In this document: positions 45,649 to 56,020 of the stretch, piece after piece
How the letters are laid out: every line of letters begins with the position of its first letter
Position numbering within the stretch: the stretch's first letter is position 1
NCBI GenBank assembly: GCA_030998225.1
Contig: JAPYXD010000727.1
Location: forward strand, 4,836,001-4,900,000
From: Diplolepis rosae
Lineage: Eukaryota; Arthropoda; Insecta; Hymenoptera; Diplolepididae
Reading direction: 5' to 3'
DNA length: 64,000 nucleotides
Notes under the pieces: generated by a model
What the model saw: the letters and a program-made list of their open reading frames with translations, nothing else
Databases searched by the model: none
What the model was told of the DNA's origin: nothing
Program-made: the position numbers and the translations under genes

Positions 45649-46101
45649 TTGAGGGGATCCGCCACCTTTAATTAACCAATTGTCATAATTCTTTTTTCAT
45701 TTTATTTGTTACAATGTGCAGCAACTTTTTGGGTACGGAATGTATTTTAACTAAAAAAATAACTACAACATATTTCTTGTGGGATATTTTTTTTATTTTA
45801 TTTGTAATTTTTTTTAGCCTTTTACCTTATTTTTCATACCCAAAAAGTTGCTACACATTGTAAAATAAAAAAAAAGAATCATGACAATTGGTTAAAAAAA
45901 AAAGTTATTCAAAGTAAAAAAAATGTCAAAAAAATGCCCAAAAAGCTCAAAATTTTTAGTTTAAAAATACATAAAGGTGCTAGAATTTTCAAAAAACCCC
46001 AAATTTTTTTAAAATAAAGGTACTAAAGATAAAAAAATTATATGGACGGTCTAAACTCAAAAAATAAAAATAAAAATATTGAAGGTGGCGGATCCCCTCA
46101 A
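45649..46101. mobile_element. B-family element copy 5, short
   Basis: TTGAGGGGATCCGCCACCTT to GGTGGCGGATCCCCTCAA. The TTAA is changed to TTGA/TCAA symmetrically. Internally deleted but keeps both arms. Confidence 0.85.
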
Positions 46102-46853
46102 ATCAAATATGGAGGGTAAATTTAATGAATGATTTGTTAGCAACGTGAATCTTAAGGAATTTTATACATTATGTACAAACGTTTCTTACAACGTACTGCT
46201 TAGAAATTATGAAAGACAAATCCACTTTAGCGTTTGTCTCTGATGTTTACGAGAAAAAAGATATTTATGGGATGAATGCTCTGATAATAATTAAAAGGGG
46301 ACCGATATCTCTTAAGCAATAATTACTATGTTTGTGGAGCTGCGACAGATCGATTCCACTTTGCACTTAATCAGGCTTAAAATTATTCAAAATCATTCTC
46401 AAATTAACGGAATATTTTCAATTCTAGTACGAATGACCAAATTTATTCTCTCCAACTTCCGAAACAGCAATAGATTAACGAGAAAATTATTTGGGGGATC
46501 CCAGTTGACGTAACAAATTTTTTTTACAATTCGCTTCAATGAATGGAGAACAAGAATACAGAGATTGGAGAAATGAATGAAAGCGTCTGCAGTGTTTGAA
46601 TACGTGACTGAAAGATCCTTTAAAAAGAATGAAAAAACTAAAACTAACCTCAAAGTCCTAAAAGGATAAATAACTGCAAAAGCGGATATGAGTCAGAACA
46701 TTTTAAGATTTCAAAGAAAAGGCAAAAGTGAGACAAATTGTGCTCAATTGCAATGCGGATTAATTTTAAGTTAGGTTACCTCATCAACTAAATATATATA
46801 ATTTCTACTCCAGTAAGTTCAAACTTGACAAGCTCTAATGATAAAGATCTCGA
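46102..46853. other. Single-copy region, no gene identified
   Basis: Frames at 46328-46513 (+) and 46399-46653 (-) overlap and neither is recognised. No repeat match. Confidence 0.4.
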
Positions 46854-47128
46854 TTAAGGGGATCCGCCACCTTTAATATTTTTATTTTTTCAGTTTAGAC
46901 CTTCCATATAATTTTTTGTTATGCTTAGTACCTTTATTTAAACAATTTTTGGGCTTTTTAAAATTCCAACAGTATTTTAAAACTAAATTTTTTTAGTTTT
47001 TTTGAGCATTTTTTGACTTTGAATAACTTTTTTGTTTTTTTATCCGATTGTCATGATTCTGTTTTTATCTTGTTCCTTACAATGTGTAGCAACTTTTTGG
47101 GTCTTGTCTTAACTGAACTTTATAAGCC

Positions 47129-47946
47129 TTAAGGTAGTTGTCGTGCCAAAAGCCAGTCTCTGAAAAAAGAAGTTTTTCTATGATTTCAAGACTGGTAATT
47201 ATATCATCAGCCATGTCATATATAAGGAAAGACACTCTTTTTAATAAAAAAAATTTTTAAATTACGAACAATAACATTTTAATAATGTTTTTTGTAATAG
47301 GATATTTCCTTATTATCACTCTTTACCAATTTTATTAAAAATGATGCGATTTTAATAAATCACGGTTCATTTTTTTAGGAAAAAGATTTTCTACAACCTA
47401 ACCGTTTCCAATTTTTGAAAATAAATCCTTTAATGGTTGAAATCATTAAAAAACAATTTTCCAAAACGAAATTTTTATAAACAAATTGCTGAATTTGATA
47501 ATAATTGATTTATTCCCGAAAATTAGAAATGGTTGAGTTTTAGGGAATCTTTTTCTGGAGAAAGTGATTTGTAATTTATTAAAATCGTATAATTTTTTAA
47601 AATTTGGTAAGAAGCGATAAGAAAAAAATTTGGGGCAAAAATAAAATTTCAAATTAATTAGTTGAGTTTGAAATTTTTGTCACTGCCTACATTATCGGAG
47701 GATCACTCTGGGCTCGAATCCCAGCGCAGTCGAAAGCGTCATTTTTTCCACAGAAAGATTTTCAAATTCTTTAAATATTGAAAAATAAAATTTATTAATA
47801 AAATTATTTTTCTGTATTTCAAATTTTTTTCATGTAAATTAATCTTTTCTCTTCCAAAATAGCCCTTCAATAATAATATTGCTATTCTTAAAAGCAAAAT
47901 TATCTATTTTTACCTGAGGTCTAATTTCGTGGATCAACTACCTTAA
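47129..47946. mobile_element. Chimeric TTAA element: C-type left end, A-type right end, SINE inside
   Basis: The left end TTAAGGTAGTTGTCGTGCC and 'gatttcaagactggtaatt' are C-family (compare 56289). The core is common to A and C. The right end GTGGATCAACTACCTTAA with 'ttttacctgaggtctaatt' is A-family. TTAA flanks both sides. A SINE lies at 47650-47780. Confidence 0.75.
47637..47793 (+). mobile_element. SINE copy 2 with 13-bp target duplication
   Basis: The element 47650-47780 (131 bp) is flanked by AAAAATAAAATTT on both sides. Box B-like GGGCTCGAATCCC (47710-47722) sits within a paired T-arm (CTGGG/CCCAG). The 5' part ('caaattaattagttgag') differs from copy 1, and box A is not recognisable. 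Confidence 0.85.
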
Positions 47947-48284
47947 AGCATGTCTATGCAAAATCCGGTGTAGAGTCGTTTGCGAAATGCCTAATTCCAA
48001 AGAACGGCGTGGAATGGACAAACCTGGGTTTTCCTCCAGACTGTGAGCTACAGAAGTAATATTCGCAGGTGTTCTTGCATGACGGGCACGAGTTCAATTC
48101 TTCACATCACTAATTTGACCCAACAGCTCAAATGTTTGCACCAATTTCACAATAGCTGGCCAAGAAGGTGCTTCACGACGTCCGAGAAAACTTTTAACTT
48201 TACAAACTGTTTCAACAAAATTTTCACATTTTTTTAGTGAATTTGAATATTTTCAATGCGTTGTTGAAGCTTGTATCGTTCCAT
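47947..48284 (-). pseudogene. Decayed mariner-type transposase, N-terminal DNA-binding part
   Basis: From an ATG at 48284 the frame reads MERYKLQQRIENIQI, typical of the start of insect mariner-like transposases. After a stop and frameshift it continues with FLGRREAPSWPAIVKLVQTF, then SLEENPGLSIPRRSLELGIS and TTLHRIL. These are the two helix-turn-helix segments that bind transposon ends. Several stops and at least one frameshift make it non-functional. The catalytic domain is missing, cut off by B/TTAA-element junctions. Family assignment is firm. Confidence 0.85.
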
Positions 48285-48632
48285 TTTTATTAATGGCATA
48301 GTTTTTAGTTATCATCTGTCAAAAAATGACACCTCTTATTATGACAGCTGCCAAAATAGCGGGTTATTCAAAATGAAACCTGTAATTGGAAAATCCTGTA
48401 TAACAAAATTTTTTTGCACTTACTTTTTTAGCTAGAGTGATTTCCATATCCAAAAATATTGATAATATAACAAAGAATAATGATAATTATTCAAGAATAT
48501 GTTGCAAGAAACACGGGAAATCGCAACTTGCAGAAAACGGTGTTTGAAGTAAAATCTTGTAGTGAAGCCTTATCCTTAATACACTTAGAGGCAGGCAGCC
48601 AACATTGTGTTACTAAATCATATATGTACATA

Positions 48633-49130
48633 CATCGATGGTCCCGAGCGACTTTGACTTAACTCACAAACAAGTGAACAAACTGTCCTAACTGAAAATC
48701 TCCGTTCCATTTTGACTCAACTGAAAATGTCAGTTCTATTTTGACTTAACTGAAATCGGTTGTGATATTCTGTTGTAACTCTTATTTGACAGTTTTAGAG
48801 AAAAAGTTGTATCAAGTTTGCGAGTCATTTTAAAAATATTACACTTATAAATTTTCCTTATTTTAATATAATTATAAAAAAGCGATACATCACAGATTGT
48901 GAAAAAACAAAAATGACTTTAATACACAGAAGTGAAGCGTTAGAAATCAAATATTAAAAATCGATTTCCAATCCGTCAGTTACATTTAAAACAAAAATTC
49001 GTGAATATTGATGTGTATTTGTGTGCAGAAAAAATCAAAAACAAATACCCAAATGGAACGGAGATTTTCAGTTAGGAAAGTTTTTTCACTTGTTTGCGAG
49101 TTAAGTTAAAGTCGCTCGGGACCATCGATG
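48633..49130. mobile_element. Z: foldback element with CATCGATGGTCCCGAGC ends
   Basis: Starts CATCGATGGTCCCGAGCGAC and ends in the exact inverse. The arms pair over about 90 bp, including 'ctgaaaatctccgttcc'. Inside B copy 6. No clear target duplication; no ORF. Confidence 0.7.
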
Positions 49131-50044
49131 AGAAGGCAGTATATATAATGTTTTTTTTAGAGATACCTGTTATATACAATTTTCCATAAGATTCATAAAT
49201 ATTATTAAATAAATAAACAAACTATTTTGTGTAAAAAACTAATTTTCGCTAAAAACGCATTATTCGTGAATCGTAGTAACTTTTAATTTTATTTATTTTT
49301 CCAAGAAAAAAAATCTGCCCGCTTCGCGGGCACATTCTCATCGCGCACTTTGCGCGCAAGTTTGAACGCGCCTAGGGCGCGCGATTCGATCGTCGCGCTT
49401 CGCGCTCCGGAATTTTTGAACGTCGCATTCGCGCTCCGTTCTTTCTGGACCTCGCGCTTCGCGCTCGGTCTTGTGCTCTTCGCATACATTTAAGTTTATT
49501 TCTTATATTTTGATACTGAAGCTCAAACCAATTTTATAATAATATTACAGATGATGTGAATTACACATTTTCTCAAAGTCACTGAATTTCTTTTTGAATT
49601 TAAGTGAAACAGGAAATTCAATTTACTTAAGGCTCTATCGGCCTTAAGGAACACATTCTCATCATGACACTCGCGCTTCGCGCTCGATTTTCTGTATACA
49701 TTTCAGTATAACTTTTTAATAAATTACATGATTAAAAGAATTTACTTTCTTCCACATATCTAAAAAGAAAAAACAATCGTAGACTTTATTTAAGGAAACG
49801 ATTTTGCAGAACAACGCTTATTTCGTATCTCACATATTTTGGTGAAAAAAATCGAATTTTTTCAATATTAAAAATCAAAACATAAAATGTACATCCTGTC
49901 CCGAAATTTCTTTATCAGAATTTGTAGACCTCATTTAGGCAAACAATTTTCCATCTAAACGTTTTTTTTTATCTCACATATTTTGTCTAAAAAATGAAAT
50001 TTTTGAATTTTAATCGTATTTTTAAGAATTGAAACGAAAAATAT

Positions 50045-50509
50045 ATGTTTTTTCAGAAACTGTGTCAAACAAAATTTGTAGATCTTTTTGAAACGAATAA
50101 CTTTGTATTCTTACGCTTTTTTCGTATTTCACATATTTTGTCTAAAAAATGGAATTTTTTCATTTTTATCGTATTTTTTGGAATTGAAACGAAAAATATA
50201 TGTTTTTTCAGAAACTGCGCCAGACAAAATTTGTAGATCTTTTGGAAACGAACAACTTTGTATTCTTACGCTTTTTTCGTATTTCACATATTTTGTCTAA
50301 AAAATGGAATTTTTTCATTATTATCGTATTTTTTGGAATTGAAACGAAAAATATATGTTTTTTCAGAAACTGCGTCAGACAAAATTTGTAGATCTTTTTG
50401 AAACGAACAACTTTGTATTCTTACGTTTTTTTGGTATTTCCAATATTATTGTTAAAAAATTGAATTTTGGATTTTCAATAGTATTTTTTTTAATTAAAAA
50501 GAAAAGTAT
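50045..50509 (+). repeat. Three tandem 155-bp units inside D copy 1
   Basis: Units start at about 50045, 50200 and 50355 with nearly identical text ('atatgttttttcagaaactg', 'caaaatttgtagatctttt', 'tttcacatattttgtc'). More diverged relatives extend to about 49860 and 50580. The inverted D copy at 52796 has fewer units. Confidence 0.85.
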
Positions 50510-50911
50510 GCATCTTATGAAAAAATGTTATAATTCAAATTTGTAGGCCTTTATGTAGAAAATAATATTGTATCATAACGTTTTTTCGTATCTCGCATAA
50601 TTTAACTGGAAAATGGAATTTTGTTATTGACTTTTTTCGAATTTGAATATGCTGTAACATTTCTAATTTTGATTTAATCAAAAAATGTTATGAGGATAAT
50701 TTGTAGAGATTTATGAGCACTATCAAAAACCAGGATTGGAATTTTTGATTTTTTCAAAAAATTATTTTCAAAAACACAAAAGTAGTGCTCCATCCCTCAA
50801 TTTTGATTGGATGTGGCTGGTTAACGAACTTGTCCTTACTTTTTCGGCTCCGATAAAGTGTACCAAAGCTCAATTCAATCTGATAATTCTATCGAGAGTT
50901 ATGCCGCACAC

Positions 50912-50943
50912 GACCTACAGACAGACAGACAGACAGACAGACA
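50912..50943 (+). repeat. (CAGA)n microsatellite in D
   Basis: Six perfect CAGA units. Each D copy carries the same motif at this point with different unit counts. Confidence 0.9.
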
Positions 50944-51185
50944 CTTTCGTAAAAACCATTTTTTCTGACTCAGGGGGTCTCAAAACGTAAAGATTTGATG
51001 AAAATTTCCAAAGTCATTTTTCACATAAAACCAATACCTTCTCATCCATGATGAGAATGTAAAAATCAGAATGCCTTGAAAATTTATACACATACTCATA
51101 AATCTATAGAAAATAAAAAATAACACTTTTTAAAAATGTCAAAAAAATCAAAAATATACCAATTAAAAGTGGCGGATCCCCTTAA

Positions 51186-51670
51186 TGTTCGATAGTAACA
51201 TTCAAGACGTGTTATGATACTTTCAAGTGACATGATGTGCTAAATTTTGGTGTGAATTTGAAAATTGAGTCTTGGAATGCGTCATGCGTACATTTAATTT
51301 TTAATGACAGTTCCATTCATGGAGTCCCACCTGTAACGAGTCCGGTGTTACGTGATAAATCTCTTGATAAATCTTTCTTCATAGTTGTTGCGATTCTCAC
51401 GCGCAAAAATATGTTAAGCTAATGACAATTATTACAACTTTTTACTTCATTATCTATTCTTGATAAATCAGTACCTACAACTGTAGTTTCCGGAGTTTAT
51501 TCAATTATTACATCATTTTCAAATTAACACATTTTATAATTTTCTATTTTTATATGATTAATTAAAAGTTTCTAAATACTTGATAGGAATTTCGCTTCAA
51601 AAAATGTAGATTAAAAGTTTCACACATATAAATGAATCATGTCTCACATACGATGTGTTAGGTAAAAAAT
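51186..51670. other. Single-copy region, no gene identified
   Basis: A 61-codon frame (51237-51422) is not recognised. GC-balanced in the first 200 bases. Confidence 0.4.
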
Positions 51671-52285
51671 TATATTATGAAAAATTAATATACATTCATA
51701 TTAAATTTAATAACTTTACAATCAAAATCTACTAAAATTAAGAAGCATTATTAAAATATATACACATTTGCATTAAGATTAAAAAACAAGTTTGTATTTT
51801 TTAAGATAAAAGTATTTAAAATTTAATATACTTTATAAATATTAATATACGTTACTGAAAAAAAATTCCGTTAAATGTAATGAATGTTTAATACGGAAAT
51901 TTCTAACATTGTAGATTTACTCTGACATTTTCTATTCATCATTGACCATCCAAGGCGAATTCAAATAAATTAAAGTTTATTTAATATTAAAATATTAGAA
52001 TATTCGATTTCCTTTTCATAGGGGCTAATTATTATCTACATTGTTAAAAATCTTATTAATTTTAATAAACTTTAATATACAAGTGGTAAATTAAAATGAA
52101 TAGATTTGTATATTATGAAAAATTAATATGTAGCCATATGAAATTTAATAACTTTTCAATCAAAATATATTAAAATTAACAAACATTATTAAAATATATA
52201 CACAAGTGTATTAAAATTCAAATAAAAATTCGTATTTTTTAAGTTTAAAGTATTTTAAATTTAATATACATTATTAAAAAAAACT
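51671..52285 (-). repeat. Inverted N array: two N copies with the shared spacer
   Basis: N copies at about 51671-51911 and 52039-52285 in minus orientation, separated by the inverse of the same spacer found at 41.3-41.8 kb ('ttttctattcatcattgacc'). Confidence 0.7.
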
Positions 52286-52765
52286 ATCTTAAAAATGACA
52301 ACTCATTAGGTACGATATGACGTTACTAATGGTTTTATCTACAAGTTGTCTAGCAAGATTACCAACTCTACATGTCTAAGATTATTTGGAAAGCGTAATG
52401 ATCGCTTCTATCAGTTAACTATAAATAGTAACCAGAAACCTCAGTTTGCTATATTTGACGGTCTTTGTAAGTATTAAATCATGAAATTGTCTGTTCAGCA
52501 CGCGAACACAGTTATTCCTTTAAATGACTACACCCACTCGAGATGCTTCTTTAGAAGCGTGTAACACAAATATTTTCATCTCATTCAACTAGCTCAACGA
52601 ATCTTAAAAGGACTGCTCTCAGAATGAATTAAGATGTATTTCAATTGCTATACATCCTCTCACCGCTTCCATAATAATTAACTAATCACACTTTCTTTTA
52701 GGATATTCAATTAATACTAAATATGAAACGACGCAACTATATGTAATTTTTAAACTTTATAACCT
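52286..52765. other. Single-copy region, no feature
   Basis: No repeat match or notable ORF. Confidence 0.45.
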
Positions 52766-54663
52766 TTAAAGGGTTCCGCTACCTTTAATATTTTTACATT
52801 CTCATCATGGATGAGAAGGTATTGGTTTTATGTGAAAAATGACTTTCGAAATTTTCATCAAATCTTTACGTTTTGAGACCCCCTGAGTCAGAAAAAATGG
52901 TTTTTACGAAAGTGTCTGTCTGTCTGTCTGTAGGTCGTGTGCGGTATAACTCTCGATAGAATTATCAGATTGAATTGAGCTTTGGTACACTTTATCGGAG
53001 CCGAAAAAGTAAGGACAAGTTCGTTAACCAGCCACATCCAATCAAAATTGAGGGGTTGAGCACTACTTTTGTGTTTTTGAAAATAACTTTTTGAAAAAAT
53101 CAAAAATTCCAATACTGGTTTTTGATAGTGCTCATAAATCTTTACAAATTATCCTGATAACATTTTTTTATTAAATCAAAATTAGAAATGTTACAGCATA
53201 TTCAAATTCGAAAAAAGTCAATATCAAAATTCCATTTTCCAGTTAAATTATACGAAATACGAAAAAACGTTATGATACAATATTATTAAATAAATAAAGA
53301 CCTACAAATTTTCATTATAACATTTTTTCATAAGATGCATATTTTTCTTTTTAATTAAAAAAAAAACTATTGAAAATCCAAAATTCAATTTTTTAACAAT
53401 AATATTCGAAATACGAAAAAAACGTAAGAATACAAAGTTTGTTGTTTCAAAAAGAACTACAAATTTTGTTTCACACAGTTTCTGATAAAAGATATATTTT
53501 TCGTTTCAATTCCAAAAAATACGATTAAAATTCAAAAATTCCATTTTTTAGACAAAATATGTGAGATGCAAAAAAAACGTTTAGATGGAAAATTGTTTGC
53601 CTAAATGAGGTCTACAAATTCTCATTGAGACATTTCGGGACAGGATTTATATTTTATGTTTTGATTTTTAATATTAAAAAAATTCGATTTTTTCACCAAA
53701 ATATGTGAGATACGAAATAAGCGTTGTTCTGCAAAATTGTTTCCTTAAATAAAGTCTACGATTGTTTTTCCTTTTTGAGAGATTTGGAAGAAAATAAATT
53801 ATTTTAATCATGTAATTTATTAAAAAGTTACTGAAATGTATACAGAAAATCGATTGCGAAGCGCGAGCGTCATGATGAGAATGTGTTCCTTAAGGCTGAT
53901 AGAGCCTTAAGTAAATTGAATTTCCTGTTTCACTTAAATTCAAAAAGAAATTGAGTGACTTTGAGAAAATGTTTAATTCACATCATCTGTAATATTATTA
54001 TAAAATTGGTTTGAGCTTCAGTATCAAATTATAATAAATAAACTTGAATGTATGTGAAGAGCACAAGACCGAGCGCGAAGCGCGAGGTCCAGAAAGAACG
54101 GAGCGCGAAGCGCGACGATCAAATCGCGCGCCGCAAGCGTGCGATGAGAATGTGCCCGCGAAGCGGGCAGATTTTTATTTTTGAGATTAGAACTTCCATA
54201 TAATTCTTTTTATGTTTAGTACCTTTATTTATAAAGGTTTTGAGAGTTTTTAAAATTCCAGCACCTTTATGTGTTTATAATATTTTTAAGCTACAAATTT
54301 TGAGTCTTTGGACATTTTTTTGACATTTTTTGACTTTGAATACCTTTTTTGTTTTTTAACCAATTGTCATGATTCTTTTTTTATTTTATTCCTTACAATC
54401 TGTATACTATTTTCCAAATAATTCAGAAATATGAGTAAATAAATAAACAAACTATTTTTTGTAAAAAGCTAATTTTCGCTAAAAACGCATTATTCGTAAA
54501 TCGTAGTAACTTTTAATTTTATTTATTTTTCCGAGAAAAAAAATCAGATTGTCCTGAAAATTTAGACACATACTCAAAAAAGTATAGAGAATAAAAAATA
54601 ACATTTTTGAAAAATGTCAAAAAAATAAAAAATATACCATTTAAAAGTGTCGGATCCCCTTAA
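52766..54663. mobile_element. B-family element copy 7 containing D copy 2
   Basis: The left end 'gggttccgctacctttaatattttt' type and right end GTGTCGGATCCCCTTAA belong to B. The inner break at ATTTTT holds D. B sequence resumes at 54177 and includes 'tgagattagaacttccatat'. Confidence 0.8.
52790..54176 (-). mobile_element. D-family element copy 2, complete but shorter, inverted
   Basis: The element 52796-54170 (1,375 bp) is flanked by ATTTTT on both sides (the inverse of the AAAAAT around copy 1). It has both D termini, the GCGGGCA hairpin and the GC repeats. It lacks about two of the 155-bp units present in copy 1. Confidence 0.8.
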
Positions 54664-54880
54664 TAGAATTAAAATTCTTAATTCAAAGAATCGTAGTAAC
54701 TTTTAATTTTATTTATTTTTGCAAGAAAAAAAAATCATATTGCTCTGAAAATTTACACACATACTCAAAAAAGTATAGAGAATAATAAAATAACATTTTT
54801 GGAAAATGTCAAAAAAATAAAAAATATATCAATTAAAGGTGGCGGATCCCCTTAATAGAATTAAAATTCTTAATTCAAAG
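54498..54880 (+). repeat. Tandem duplication of a B terminus plus flank (unit about 191 bp)
   Basis: 54498-54688 and 54689-54880 are near-identical. Each contains 'aatcgtagtaacttttaat', the GGATCCCCTTAA end of B, and the host flank 'tagaattaaaattcttaatt'. Confidence 0.85.
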
Positions 54881-55731
54881 CTTTCTATTCGTCACTCTAA
54901 ATTTTTACGACATTTGCATATCTTTCGAATTGCAAAAATTATTACAGAAAATGTTATCAGGTCCGGAAAACATCTTCTAAGAGATAAATAACAAGCTTTT
55001 ATTACAGGAAATTAATGAATTGCTTATTATAAGTAAGACAATCCCAGTATCAGACTTTTCATTGGAGAACTTTCAATCTGAGTTGTATGAATTGATGTTA
55101 TAAATACACGTTTCATAACCACTGATATAGTCTGTTTTATATCCCTAAAGGCTCAACATCAATGCCAAGCTGTTTTGTATTTTAAAATGAATTAAAAAAT
55201 TGCGTCACATATACAGCACATCTTCCTCAATATCATAAAAAACTTCACCTAAACGATAAACTTAAGTGATAAACTTAAAAAGTGACGAGTCGCAAAAATA
55301 ACTTATCTTCGAATTAACTTTGCGATAAATATCAAAAATAATTGCTGATATCAATTTTAAAAAAACTCATTCAAAAATGATTTTCTCTCGACGAGGTAAA
55401 TCCCGAAAAAGAAACTGTGCGTTGATGAATTGTCACTTCCGTCTGACCGAAAATATCCTTTTCTCCTTCTTTTCATCACCAGTTCATTCACACGAGCGGG
55501 ACCAAAGAAGAATTAGCAAAGGTATAATCTCTTTTTATAGAGAAGTTACGGGTCAACTTTCGGAATAGATCACAGGATATTAATGTGCTTCATGATGGTT
55601 GAAATGAAAAGAATCACTTATAACGGACTGAATAGGATTTTAGAGTCAGCTATTCAAAAAGGACCTGCTGATTGATTATGCCGATAATATCGAAGTAATC
55701 TAAGTGATTTTAAATAACTTACTCTCTAAAA
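54881..55731. other. Single-copy region, no gene identified
   Basis: A 63-codon ATG frame (55377-55568) is basic at its start and GC-richer than its flanks; no domain recognised. No repeat match. Confidence 0.35.
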
Positions 55732-55964
55732 CTGAATCCGTCAAATTTTCACTGATTCATCGCCAAAAAAATATTTTTCACTGTTAAATCAGTTAATTTT
55801 CATTGGTTGAATCAGTGAAAAAATATCTGCACTGTCGATTCAGTTGATTTTCACTTGGGTAATTAGTGAAATTTGACTGATTCACAATAACCTCTTTTTA
55901 GCTATTTGAATCAGTTAAATTCCACTGATAATCAGTAGATTTCGACTGATTCAGATTTAGAGAG
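55732..55964. mobile_element. R-family element, copy 4
   Basis: CTCTCTAAAACTGAATCCG to CAGATTTAGAGAG, with TA on both sides. The interior has TCACTGATT/AATCAGTGA units. Confidence 0.8.
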
Positions 55965-56020
55965 TAATGTCTAATGTTTGCGTCTAGCGGATTTTTATGC
56001 AGATGACGCACCTTGTTGTT

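Larger units (their letters stand above)
47103..48400 (-). mobile_element. Mariner-type transposon fragment, split by a chimeric A/C element
   Basis: The transposon end (48400, reading inward TACAGGATTTTCCAATTAC) is followed on the minus strand by a decayed transposase N-terminus to 47947. The remaining piece (47103-47128) continues on the other side of the TTAA insertion. It differs from the mariner at 27842 in its ends. The C-terminal half is absent. Confidence 0.75.
49309..51066 (+). mobile_element. D-family element copy 1, complete
   Basis: The element 49315-51060 is flanked by AAAAAT on both sides. The 5' end is a perfect hairpin, TGCCCGC-TTC-GCGGGCA, followed by ACATTCTCATC. The 3' end is ...TTCTCATCCATGATGAGAATGT, so ACATTCTCATC is terminally inverted. 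Next to the 5' end are repeated CGCGCTTCGCG hairpins (49340-49470). The middle has 155-bp tandem repeats; the 3' part has (CAGA)n and 'agggggtctcaaaacg'. Short ORFs from the repeats are not recognised as genes. The superfamily is unknown. Confidence 0.75.
46854..51185. mobile_element. B-family element copy 6: a 4.3-kb nest
   Basis: TTAAGGGGATCCGCCACCTT at the left and GTGGCGGATCCCCTTAA at the right bound B segments 46854-47102, 48403-48632, 49131-49314 and 51061-51185, which follow the order in the intact copy at 33249. Between them sit a mariner fragment (with a TTAA element and a SINE inside it), foldback Z, and D copy 1. Confidence 0.75.

Noticed and set aside
49289..49489. Arg/Ala-rich 66-codon minus-strand frame
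   Set aside because: It is produced by the GC-rich hairpin repeats of D, and the inverted copy does not preserve it as a distinct protein.
50736..50990. 84-codon frame ending TDTFVKTIFSDSGGLKT as a gene
   Set aside because: It recurs in the D copies only as repeat sequence, crosses a (CAGA)n microsatellite, and has no domain.
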